Source: Synergistaceae bacterium (GTDB lineage Bacteria; Synergistota; Synergistia; Synergistales; Aminobacteriaceae). Taken from it: a stretch of 16,796 bases of DNA. A model generated the notes under the pieces. It saw only the letters and a list, made by a program, of their open reading frames with translations, did not search any database and had not been told where the DNA came from. How positions within the stretch are numbered: the stretch's first letter is position 1; every line of letters begins with the position of its first letter. A program made the translations under genes and the position numbers. The stretch covers positions 1 through 16,796 of the forward strand of contig WRKN01000032.1 of NCBI GenBank assembly GCA_009778055.1, given 5' to 3'. Of this stretch, positions 1 to 5,965 are shown in pieces.

Positions 1-1446
1 GACGAGTCCTTCCCCGACTTCTGCCGCGCGTTTCTTGCGGGAGAAAAAATAGGAGGCGCGGAGGGATGGAACCGCCCCGAAGTTCTAACGCCCCATGACA
101 GACGTCCCGAAGGAACGTTTCGGGAACCGGGAAGAGGGACGGTCGCCGATATATCCGGCCTCCCCATCCCCTTTTTCGACGACTATTTTGAAGCGCTGGG
201 CAAAAGCGGCGTACGGGACAAGATAATCCCGGGATTGATGGTGGAGACGTCCCGAGGCTGCTGGTGGGGGGCGAAAAAGCCCTGCGCTTTCTGCGGCCTG
301 AACGGGATGTCCAGGAAACACCGCGTCAAAAACCCTGACAGGGCCTGGCGGGAAATAACCGAGCTGGCGAAACGGCACGGCATGACGTCCATGCAAATGG
401 GCGACAACATAATCGATCCCGCCCATATCGAACAACTGCTGCCCCGTTTCGAGGGGAAAGGGATGTACTTCATGTACGAGGCGCCCGCGACGCTTTCCCG
501 GGAACAGATGCGAAAACTTTCCAACGCGGGAGTGCGGCGGATGCAGCCCGGCATCGAGCAGTTGCATGACGAGTCGCTCACGGCGCTTGGCAAGCAGAAC
601 AGGGTTTTTCATAATATCCGCTTTCTGAAATGGGCGCGGGAATACGGCATCGACTTGACGTGGAACTGCCTTTACGGGTTTCCGGGGGAAAACGACGCCT
701 GGCATGACGAGGCGGCGAACCTAGTGCCGCTGCTGACGCACCTGCAGCCGCCGATAGGCGGCGTGCGGGTTAGCTATTACCGTTTCAGCCCCTATTTCAA
801 TGAACCGGATCGTTACGGACTTACGCTCAGGCCGACGCGGCCCTACCGCCATATCTACCCGCTGAGCGAAGAAGCCTTGTCGCGGATGGCGTATTTCTTT
901 GAAGACGTCCCAGTTACGGAGGAACAAAGTGAACAAGGTAAACAAAAACCTGGGCTGGAGCGTTTGATACGCGGCCTGTACGAATGGAAAAAACTTTTCC
1001 CGCCTGTCTTCGCCGAGGACAGACGGGAGCCTCCCGTCCTGGCGATGACCTGGAACGCCCTGGGCGACGCAGCTTTAGGCGTCTTAACCATTGAAGACAC
1101 GCGCCCGATAGCGGTCGCGCCGCGTTTCTCGTTTGGCGGCGTCGAGGCGGCCGTATACGCCGCCGCCGACCAGGGCAGGACAGCGGCGGAAATCGCGCGT
1201 GCGCTGTCGCGTGATTTTCCAGGCGCGTCAAACTTAGCAAACGTGCCAAACTTATCAAACTTACCCAAAATGTTGCCGCGCGATGTTGAGAACATTCTTC
1301 AAGGCTTTGTCGAAGCGCGCCTGATGGTGAAGCTGGGCGAAATATACCTCGCTCTCGCCGCCGCCGCGCCGTTTCGCGGCTATCTTCCCGAGGAAAGGAC
1401 TCCGGGAGGATGGTACCGGAGAAAACACAGGGAAGCCGGGGGCTGA
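1..1446 (+). CDS. RiPP-maturation radical SAM protein, 5'-truncated by the window
   Basis: The frame is open from base 1, giving 481 visible residues; the true start lies upstream. Visible residues 87, 95 and 98 form C-x7-C-x2-C within ETSRGCWWGAKKPCAFCGLN. This variant radical SAM [4Fe-4S] motif, with the CWWG and FCGLNG flanks, is typical of the 'ribosomal peptide maturation radical SAM protein 1' family. The preceding stretch (LPIPFFDDYF) and the later HLQPP and YRFSPYF motifs fit the same family. Relatives usually have an N-terminal cobalamin-binding-like domain, which would be outside the window, and modify peptides with nitrile-hydratase-like or Nif11 leaders. No precursor gene is visible here. 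Two stretches coded by 9-nt tandem repeats interrupt the C-terminal half. Convergent with hypE, 24 bp from its stop. The family call is firm; the substrate and reaction are unknown. Confidence 0.85.
   Translation, partial: DESFPDFCRAFLAGEKIGGAEGWNRPEVLTPHDRRPEGTFREPGRGTVADISGLPIPFFDDYFEALGKSGVRDKIIPGLMVETSRGCWWGAKKPCAFCGLNGMSRKHRVKNPDRAWREITELAKRHGMTSMQMGDNIIDPAHIEQLLPRFEGKGMYFMYEAPATLSREQMRKLSNAGVRRMQPGIEQLHDESLTALGKQNRVFHNIRFLKWAREYGIDLTWNCLYGFPGENDAWHDEAANLVPLLTHLQPPIGGVRVSYYRFSPYFNEPDRYGLTLRPTRPYRHIYPLSEEALSRMAYFFEDVPVTEEQSEQGKQKPGLERLIRGLYEWKKLFPPVFAEDRREPPVLAMTWNALGDAALGVLTIEDTRPIAVAPRFSFGGVEAAVYAAADQGRTAAEIARALSRDFPGASNLANVPNLSNLPKMLPRDVENILQGFVEARLMVKLGEIYLALAAAAPFRGYLPEERTPGGWYRRKHREAGG
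923..949 (+). repeat. 9-bp tandem micro-repeat, three units, inside the radical SAM gene
   Basis: Units AACAAAGTG, AACAAGGTA and AACAAAAAC run consecutively. They are translated out of phase with the unit boundary as EQSEQGKQK, a hydrophilic stretch between the radical SAM core and the C-terminal region. The reading frame is kept because the period is 9. Confidence 0.6.
1231..1266 (+). repeat. 9-bp tandem micro-repeat, four units, inside the radical SAM gene
   Basis: Units AACTTAGCA, AACGTGCCA, AACTTATCA and AACTTACCC lie head to tail and in phase with the codons. They encode the three-residue repeat N-(L/V)-(A/P/S) four times (NLANVPNLSNLP). Base composition is far more A/T-rich than the flanking coding sequence, which suggests inserted or expanded DNA. 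Confidence 0.7.
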
Positions 1447-1470
1447 TGACCGCTTCAGGCTTCTTTTGAC

Positions 1471-2514
1471 CTAGCAAATACGGGGCAAAATATCTCCCGC
1501 CGGCATGTCTATGAAGCGCAAGCCGCCTATCCGCGTTCTCATTCCTACCATACGCGGATGTTCTGAGACGGTTCGGCCTATGATGGCGGCGTCACGGCAC
1601 AGCGGGCTTTTGCGCAGCATTTCGAGGCACGTCTCAGCCTGCTCCGGCGCGACTGCCAGGAGGGCGCATCCTTCGGACGCGAGGTAGAGCGGATCGAGTC
1701 CCAGGATGTCGCAAACGGAATTTACCTCTCTTTGAACCGGAATTTCCGTTTCAAATATCTCTATTCCCAAGGGAGATTTTATTGGGTGTTTTGTGTGTTC
1801 CGCCCACTCGCACAGAACTGTTCCCAGCCCTCCGCGCGTGCAGTCCCTCATACAGCGCAAACCGTCCAATTTCATCAGCGGTTCAAGGGCCGGCCACAGC
1901 AGGGCGCAGTCGCTCATCAGGCCGGGAGCGTTCAGCCCGAAGCGGGCCGCCGCCAAGGCGGCGCCGTGCCGTCCGGGGGAGGTCGAGAGGATAAGGGCGT
2001 CGCCTTCTTTAAGGTTGGAAGTTTGAAGGGTTTCTGTGAGCGGCGACGCCGGCAAATCTTTTTTCCCTATCGCGCACGTCGTGATAAAGAGCTTGTCGGC
2101 CGCGCCGTGAGGAACCACTTTGGTATCGCCGGCTGTCAGCCTGATTCCGCCTTCTTTTGCCATACGCGCGGCGCTTTCCATATAACGGTCGAGAACGGCG
2201 GACTCAAGCCCTTCCTCTATTATCAGTGAAAGCGTCAGGAACATCGGGCGTACGCCTCTCACCGCCAGGTCGTTGGCGGAGCCGCACACGGCCAATTTAC
2301 CTATGTCCCCGCCGGGGAAGTCGTGCGGAGACACGGTAAAGCCATCCATGGAAACGGCGAAACCGTCCCCGATGAACGCGCAGTCTTCCATTTGAAAAAT
2401 GTCATCCTGAAGATCGAAATGATCCAGAACGCGCCTTGTGAGCCGCTGCGTCAGGCGGCCGCCGCTTCCGTGCCCCGACGTTATTATGTCCTTTAACGAT
2501 TGAACCTGTGCCAT
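1471..2514 (-). CDS. hypE: HypE, carbamoyl dehydratase for hydrogenase CN ligand synthesis
   Basis: HypE accepts a carbamoyl group from HypF on its C-terminal cysteine and dehydrates it with ATP to a thiocyanate, the source of the two cyanide ligands of the [NiFe]-hydrogenase iron. Visible hallmarks are the N-terminal HGSGGRL motif, the AIRS/PurM-like ATP-binding core (SMDGFTVSP, then GGDIGKLAVCGSANDLAVRG) and the exact C-terminal tail PRIC with the reactive terminal cysteine. The ATG at 2514 gives 347 residues and overlaps the hypD end by 22 bp. A GTG at 2523 is the alternative start, but its AAGGG is only 2 nt away. Just before KEGDALILS there is a short extra stretch coded by a degenerate micro-repeat (2006-2032). 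Last gene of hypCDE; hypA, hypB and hypF are not in the window. Confidence 0.96.
   Translation of the reverse strand: MAQVQSLKDIITSGHGSGGRLTQRLTRRVLDHFDLQDDIFQMEDCAFIGDGFAVSMDGFTVSPHDFPGGDIGKLAVCGSANDLAVRGVRPMFLTLSLIIEEGLESAVLDRYMESAARMAKEGGIRLTAGDTKVVPHGAADKLFITTCAIGKKDLPASPLTETLQTSNLKEGDALILSTSPGRHGAALAAARFGLNAPGLMSDCALLWPALEPLMKLDGLRCMRDCTRGGLGTVLCEWAEHTKHPIKSPLGIEIFETEIPVQREVNSVCDILGLDPLYLASEGCALLAVAPEQAETCLEMLRKSPLCRDAAIIGRTVSEHPRMVGMRTRIGGLRFIDMPAGDILPRIC
2006..2032 (-). repeat. Degenerate 9-bp micro-repeat inside hypE
   Basis: On the minus strand AACCCTTCA is followed by AACTTCCAA and then CCTTAAAGA, encoding part of ETLQTSNLKE in a surface-loop position. It shares the CAAACTT core with the repeat at 1231-1266. 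Only two units are clearly alike, so this is a weak call. Confidence 0.3.
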
Positions 2515-3590
2515 GCTCCGCACGTCCCTTCACCGGACACCATACATGGGCCGATTGGGTTCATCGGCGTACAGGCGGTTCCGTACAGTTCGCACTCCGG
2601 CGGCGTCAAAAGCCCTGTAAGAATTTCGCCGCAGCGGCAATTATTGTTTTTTGCCGCGGGAAGGGCAGTTAAGGCATTTAACCCAAATCTTTCAGCGGCG
2701 TCGAAGCGCGAGTAGTCCTTCGCCACGCGCAGTCCGGAGCCGGGAATTTCCCCCAGCCCTCTCCAGACCGTGTCGCAGGTCTCGAATACTTCCGATAAAA
2801 TTTTACGCGCCGCCGGATTTCCGGCTTTCGGTACGTCGTTGAGGCGATAAGCGCTCAAGCCGAAGCGCCCTGCGGCCGTCTGACGCGACAGATCGACCAG
2901 GGCGGCCAGAATTTCCTCCGGCTCGAAACCGGCCACGGCGGCGGCTTTATGGAGTTCGTCCGTCAAAAAAGCGTAGTCATAAATTCCCGTCACCACCGTG
3001 ACGTTTCCCGGCAAAATAAACCCGTCAATTTTCAGTTCAGTATTTGAACAAAGGGCCCGCATAGCCGGCGGTACGGTTTTGTGGAGGCACAAAACCGAAA
3101 AGTTGCGAAGGCCGTGGGAATGAGCCTGTTTTATGGCGATGGCCGTTCCTGGGGAGGTTGTTTCAAAGCCCACGCCTAAAAAAACAACTTCGCTTCCCGG
3201 GTTGTCCTTGGCTGTTTTTATCGCCTGCATGGCGGAGGTCACGACCTCGACACGGGCATGGGCGCTTTTCATCCCGGCCAGGGAGTTCGATGACCCCGGA
3301 ACTCTCATCATGTCACCGTAAGTCAAAACTATCCGGCCGGTCTCGGCCAGGGAGACCGCCATATCTATTTCGCGCTGGTCGGTTACGCACACGGGGCAGC
3401 CGGGACCGGACAGGAGCCGCAGCCCCTCCGGCAAAAGGGAGCGCAGCCCGGAACGGAAAATCGCCACCGTATGAGTGCCGCATACCTCCATAAAGGTAAC
3501 GGCGCGCCCTGTTTCCGACACCAGTTCGCCCAGTCTGCGAAGCATGGTTTCAGCGGAGACCGGCGGGGTTTGAGGAGAAAATTCACGCAT
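2493..3590 (-). CDS. hypD: HypD, hydrogenase Fe(CN)2CO assembly scaffold
   Basis: HypD is an iron-sulfur protein that, with HypC, holds the iron while HypE delivers cyanide and CO is added. All conserved blocks of the 365-residue family are present: EVCGTHTVAIFRSGLRSLLP around C37, SGPGCPVCV with C65 and C68, the LCLHKTVPPAM and FILPGNVTVVTG blocks, and a C-terminal cysteine cluster (C318, C320, C333, C340, C349, C357) that holds the [4Fe-4S] ligands. The ATG at 3590 overlaps the hypC stop by 8 bp and the 3' end overlaps hypE, so the three genes are likely translationally coupled. Length and motifs are complete, with no sign of decay. Confidence 0.97.
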   Translation of the reverse strand: MREFSPQTPPVSAETMLRRLGELVSETGRAVTFMEVCGTHTVAIFRSGLRSLLPEGLRLLSGPGCPVCVTDQREIDMAVSLAETGRIVLTYGDMMRVPGSSNSLAGMKSAHARVEVVTSAMQAIKTAKDNPGSEVVFLGVGFETTSPGTAIAIKQAHSHGLRNFSVLCLHKTVPPAMRALCSNTELKIDGFILPGNVTVVTGIYDYAFLTDELHKAAAVAGFEPEEILAALVDLSRQTAAGRFGLSAYRLNDVPKAGNPAARKILSEVFETCDTVWRGLGEIPGSGLRVAKDYSRFDAAERFGLNALTALPAAKNNNCRCGEILTGLLTPPECELYGTACTPMNPIGPCMVSGEGTCGAWHRFNR

Positions 3591-3822
3591 GAGCGGCGGC
3601 CTGTTCGGCTTCGTGTATTTCCTCCCAAATATCCGCCAGCTCGGCGGATTCTTTTTCGTCCAGCTTTTGTATGGCGAAACCGGCGTGGACGAGCACTGTA
3701 TCCCCCAAGGCCGGCGTCTCTATCAGGTCGAGGCGAACCTCTACCTCGACGCCGTTCGACACGGCCAGAGCAGACCCATCCTCAGAAATTTCTTTTATCA
3801 CGTAAGGCACAGCCAGACACAT
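3583..3822 (-). CDS. hypC: HypC/HybG-family hydrogenase maturation chaperone
   Basis: A 79-residue protein that begins with MCLAVP. Cys2 is the essential residue that binds the iron in the HypC-HypD complex and later the hydrogenase large-subunit precursor. The second family signature, DTVLVHAGFAIQKLDE with H46, is intact, followed by an acidic helical tail. The start is supported by GAGGAGG 7 nt upstream of the ATG. First gene of hypC-hypD-hypE, divergent from the adenosyltransferase gene. A plausible promoter lies in the shared intergenic region. There is one HypC paralogue here, so its specificity for a particular hydrogenase cannot be told. Confidence 0.96.
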   Translation of the reverse strand: MCLAVPYVIKEISEDGSALAVSNGVEVEVRLDLIETPALGDTVLVHAGFAIQKLDEKESAELADIWEEIHEAEQAAAHA

Positions 3823-3854
3823 GAGTAATCCTCCTCGCGGCGATTGTTACAGGT

Positions 3855-3881
3855 TTGATTTTACACGTACTTATGTACAAT
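3855..3881 (+). promoter_or_regulatory. Predicted promoter of the adenosyltransferase gene
   Basis: TTGATT (3855-3860) and TACAAT (3876-3881) have a 15-bp spacer, which is short. The -10 overlaps the dyad GTAC-TTAT-GTAC at 3867-3878, which also lies in the spacer of the opposing hypC promoter. Confidence 0.35.
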
Positions 3882-3886
3882 GTCCT
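3858..3886 (-). promoter_or_regulatory. Predicted hypCDE promoter
   Basis: AGGACA (3886-3881) and TAAAAT (3863-3858) are separated by 17 bp. The -10 is good and the -35 matches 4 of 6 consensus bases. The predicted start would leave a leader of about 30 nt before hypC. Sequence inspection only. Confidence 0.35.
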
Positions 3887-3919
3887 CATAAATTTATTTA
3901 TGTCTGGAGGAAAAACGTC

Positions 3920-4468
3920 ATGGGAAAACAGGAACACAGGACATCTCTGTCCGGCGGCGTGATGGCGGACAAAACCCACCCGCGGGTGGAGTTCAGGGGG
4001 CGTATGGACAGCCTGTGCGCGCTTGTGGTGGAACTCCAGATACTTGCGGAACGGCAGGGACTGGCTTCTTTGGTGGGAGAGCTGGAGGAGGCGGGGAGCA
4101 AACTATATGACGTTCTCTCCTGTGAGGTCACGGGAAGGGAGTGCGGCGACCTGTTTCTCTGGGGAATGAGCGGCGACGAGATACGCGAACGCTCGCACCA
4201 GCCGGAGCGCTATTTCGGGCTTGGACACATAAGGCCCCATTACACGATGGGGCCTGTCGCGGCAGGACTCAACACTCTCAGGACCCGCATCAGGGAGGCG
4301 GAGCTTTCCGCGTGCCGCGCTTTTACAACGTCCGGCGCGGAAGATGAAAACGCAGGCCGGGCGGACATAATAAAAGCGTTGAACCGCCTAAGCAGCGCTA
4401 TCTACGTTTTAACTTACAAATACCTTCCGAAAGATTATGACAAGACAGTGCGATTTTCTAAAAGTTAA
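3920..4468 (+). CDS. EutT-like cobalamin adenosyltransferase, C-terminal-domain-only form
   Basis: The 182-residue protein lines up with the catalytic C-terminal domain of EutT, which transfers adenosyl from ATP to cob(I)alamin to make coenzyme B12. Shared landmarks, from memory of E. coli EutT, are FRGRMDS near residue 25, a SHQP.RY motif (92-98), the helix LNTLRTRIREAELSA (117-131) and RADIIKALNRLSSAIYVL (147-164). The N-terminal part of EutT, with its CCxxC metal-binding motif, is absent. The start is the ATG at 3920 with GGAGG upstream; an open frame extends back to 3821 but has no usable signal. No ethanolamine genes are nearby. It stands alone, divergent from hypC, with its stop overlapping that of the peptidase gene on the other strand. 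Activity without the metal-binding part is unproven. Confidence 0.78.
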   Translation: MGKQEHRTSLSGGVMADKTHPRVEFRGRMDSLCALVVELQILAERQGLASLVGELEEAGSKLYDVLSCEVTGRECGDLFLWGMSGDEIRERSHQPERYFGLGHIRPHYTMGPVAAGLNTLRTRIREAELSACRAFTTSGAEDENAGRADIIKALNRLSSAIYVLTYKYLPKDYDKTVRFSKS

Positions 4469-5088
4469 GGTTTACTGACGAACTGCTGTGATCTGTCCTT
4501 GAGGTACACCATCGGGTCCTTGAAAGCGCCCTGAACCATGACCCCGAAGTGAAGGTGGGAGGAGGTGGCGCGTCCCGTGCTGCCGACATAGGCGATAACC
4601 TGCCCGTCTTCCACTTGTTCCCCTTTCTTCACGGCTAAACTCGAACAGTGGGCGTATAAGGTTTTTATTCCGTTTTTGTGGTCTACTATCACGGTGTAGC
4701 CATATCCTCTGTACGTCCTGGCCTCCGCGACAACGCCGGCTCCAGCGGACTGTATAGGGGCGCCGGTCGGCGCCGGTATGTCTATTCCCTCGTGTACGCG
4801 GACAGACTCGCCGTCGTACCTCAAGCCGAAACCTGATACAATTATGCCGCGTAACGGCCAAGCCAGCGATTTTTCTTTCCAAAAGTCCATATCCGGCATA
4901 TTCGCCGGCATGTTTCCCGAAATACCTGGAGGTTTTGGGGTGCCAAACACATGCACGGACGGAAGGGACGGGATTAACGCCAAAGCCGGCATTGCCGGAC
5001 CCCGCGGCAGTTCACCGGCGGAGGTTGGGAAGGGAAGGCAGAAAATCAGCAGGAAAGCTATGAGATAAACTGAAAAACGTGTTCTCAA
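4465..5088 (-). CDS. Secreted M23 (LytM-type) zinc peptidase
   Basis: A 207-residue exported endopeptidase, likely acting on peptidoglycan cross-links. Residues 1-24 form a signal peptide (basic start, hydrophobic LIAFLLIFCLPF, cleavage near TSA). Residues 25-70 are proline-rich and probably flexible. The M23 domain runs from about 77 to 200, with zinc ligands H99 and D103 in VHEGIDIPAP and H180 in SSHLHFGV, plus catalytic-type H147 in YAH; all key residues are present. The start is TTG, fixed by a consensus AAGGAGG 7 nt upstream and by the lack of an ATG before residue 33. It has no cell-wall-binding repeats. It follows the zinc-ribbon gene after a 102-bp gap with a perfect inverted repeat. 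Confidence 0.92.
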   Translation of the reverse strand: MRTRFSVYLIAFLLIFCLPFPTSAGELPRGPAMPALALIPSLPSVHVFGTPKPPGISGNMPANMPDMDFWKEKSLAWPLRGIIVSGFGLRYDGESVRVHEGIDIPAPTGAPIQSAGAGVVAEARTYRGYGYTVIVDHKNGIKTLYAHCSSLAVKKGEQVEDGQVIAYVGSTGRATSSHLHFGVMVQGAFKDPMVYLKDRSQQFVSKP

Positions 5089-5095
5089 ATTGACG

Positions 5096-5102
5096 CCTCC
5101 TT
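5096..5102 (-). promoter_or_regulatory. Consensus RBS fixing a TTG start of the M23 peptidase
   Basis: AAGGAGG on the minus strand, 7 nt before TTG at 5088. It makes the non-ATG start convincing, since a complete signal peptide follows directly. Confidence 0.8.
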
Positions 5103-5130
5103 ATTAAAAAATTTTCTTGTCTTCAAAATA

Positions 5131-5172
5131 AAATAGGTTATAACGAAAAGAACGACGCGCTATAACCTATTT
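5131..5172. repeat. Perfect 12-bp inverted repeat upstream of the peptidase gene
   Basis: AAATAGGTTATA (5131-5142) is repeated inverted as TATAACCTATTT (5161-5172) with an 18-bp spacer. It lies between the zinc-ribbon gene and the peptidase gene, both on the minus strand. On that strand the second arm is followed by TATTTTG, so it could be a weak AT-rich terminator for the zinc-ribbon gene. A TATAAT on the minus strand (5179-5174) would instead place it over the transcription start of the peptidase gene, as an operator. Confidence 0.6.
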
Positions 5173-5190
5173 AATTATACTACATTATTG

Positions 5191-5352
5191 TTACTTTACG
5201 CTGAAACTTTTGGCGCTCCAGGATTTTCCGCGTTTAATCTCGCCTGACACAAGCTCCAGATAACGGCTGAAACATTCAGGACAACGCTTTGCAGGCTCGT
5301 TAGCGTCCACTTCCAGCTCGGCCTTGCACTCGATGCAACGAAACTTCGCCAC
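5191..5352 (-). CDS. Small CxxC/CxxC zinc-ribbon protein
   Basis: A 53-residue protein with two knuckles, C6-IE-C9 and C24-PE-C27, separated by 14 residues. This fits a rubredoxin/FmdB-like zinc ribbon binding one zinc, followed by a basic tail (IKRGKSWSAKSFSVK). I choose GTG at 5352 because AAGGAGG lies 9 nt upstream; the ATG at 5373 has no ribosome-binding sequence and would place that AAGGAGG inside the gene. It has its own predicted promoter and lies upstream of the peptidase gene on the same strand. The function is unknown. Similar stand-alone ribbons are often regulatory or nucleic-acid binding, but nothing here shows that. Confidence 0.7.
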   Translation of the reverse strand: MAKFRCIECKAELEVDANEPAKRCPECFSRYLELVSGEIKRGKSWSAKSFSVK

Positions 5353-5361
5353 GTGACCTCG

Positions 5362-5368
5362 CCTCCTT
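5362..5368 (-). promoter_or_regulatory. RBS that decides the zinc-ribbon start
   Basis: AAGGAGG on the minus strand ends 9 nt before GTG at 5352. It lies inside the frame that would be read from the upstream ATG at 5373, which argues for the shorter protein. Confidence 0.65.
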
Positions 5369-5411
5369 CCCATATGTGATTACCCGTAACTTTCGCATGG
5401 CAACCGCAGGT

Positions 5412-5442
5412 ATTATAATATCAAAGACTTTTAATGGGTCAA
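5412..5442 (-). promoter_or_regulatory. Predicted promoter of the zinc-ribbon gene
   Basis: TTGACC (5442-5437) is followed by TATTATAAT. Reading TATTAT as the -10 gives a 16-bp spacer; reading TATAAT (5417-5412) gives 19 bp. It lies in the 112-bp gap between the folK stop and the zinc-ribbon start, leaving a leader of about 55 nt. Nothing else was recognised in that gap. Confidence 0.5.
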
Positions 5443-5464
5443 TAGTCACAGGCGTCCGCAAAGA

Positions 5465-5965
5465 CTATAAATTACATATCCGCGTCGGGTTTTGGTCTCG
5501 GAAATCTGAAGCCATCTCGCTTATCGCGCGTTTTGTGCGGGGGTGAACCCAATGCGGGGCGATCTGCGCCAGAGGTATCAGTACAAAATCTCTCCGGTGC
5601 ATCTCGGCGTGGGGAATACGAAGATCCGGCGAATCATAGACAATGGAGTCCATAAACAATATGTCTATGTCGATCTTGCGCTCACCCCAGCGGCGCGTAA
5701 CCATCCGGCCCATCTCAGACTCTATCCCTTTTATCCGAGCTAACAGGTCTTTTAAGGGTAACAGATTTTTCATTATAAGACACGCATTGAGAAAATACGG
5801 TTGGTTCTTAACGCCCCACGGTTCGGTCTCAAACACGTCACTCGCCTTTATAAGCCTGTTTCCGCCGGAGCAGGGGAGCATTTCCATCAAAAAACGCAAC
5901 GCCGTCCGCAGGTTAAGGAGCCTGTTCCCCAGGTTGGAGCCCAATCCAATCGCCGTAATATACAT
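5465..5965 (-). CDS. folK: FolK, 6-hydroxymethyl-7,8-dihydropterin pyrophosphokinase
   Basis: FolK transfers pyrophosphate from ATP to hydroxymethyl-dihydropterin, the step before dihydropteroate synthase. The 166-residue length is normal. Signatures are the N-terminal GLGSNLGNR, the FETEPWGVKNQPYFLNAC block and the catalytic RRWGERKIDIDILF motif, whose aspartates bind the two magnesium ions, then RIPHAEMHRRDFVLIPL. The ATG shares one base with the folP stop (TAATG), so translation is coupled. It is the last gene of the exported-protein-folP-folK unit. The order folP then folK matches many bacterial folate operons; folB and folE are not present here. Confidence 0.97.
   Translation of the reverse strand: MYITAIGLGSNLGNRLLNLRTALRFLMEMLPCSGGNRLIKASDVFETEPWGVKNQPYFLNACLIMKNLLPLKDLLARIKGIESEMGRMVTRRWGERKIDIDILFMDSIVYDSPDLRIPHAEMHRRDFVLIPLAQIAPHWVHPRTKRAISEMASDFRDQNPTRICNL

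Noticed and set aside
5353..5373. Seven extra N-terminal residues (MGRRRGH) of the zinc-ribbon protein
   Set aside because: The ATG at 5373 has no ribosome-binding site, while a consensus AAGGAGG lies within this stretch and serves the GTG at 5352.
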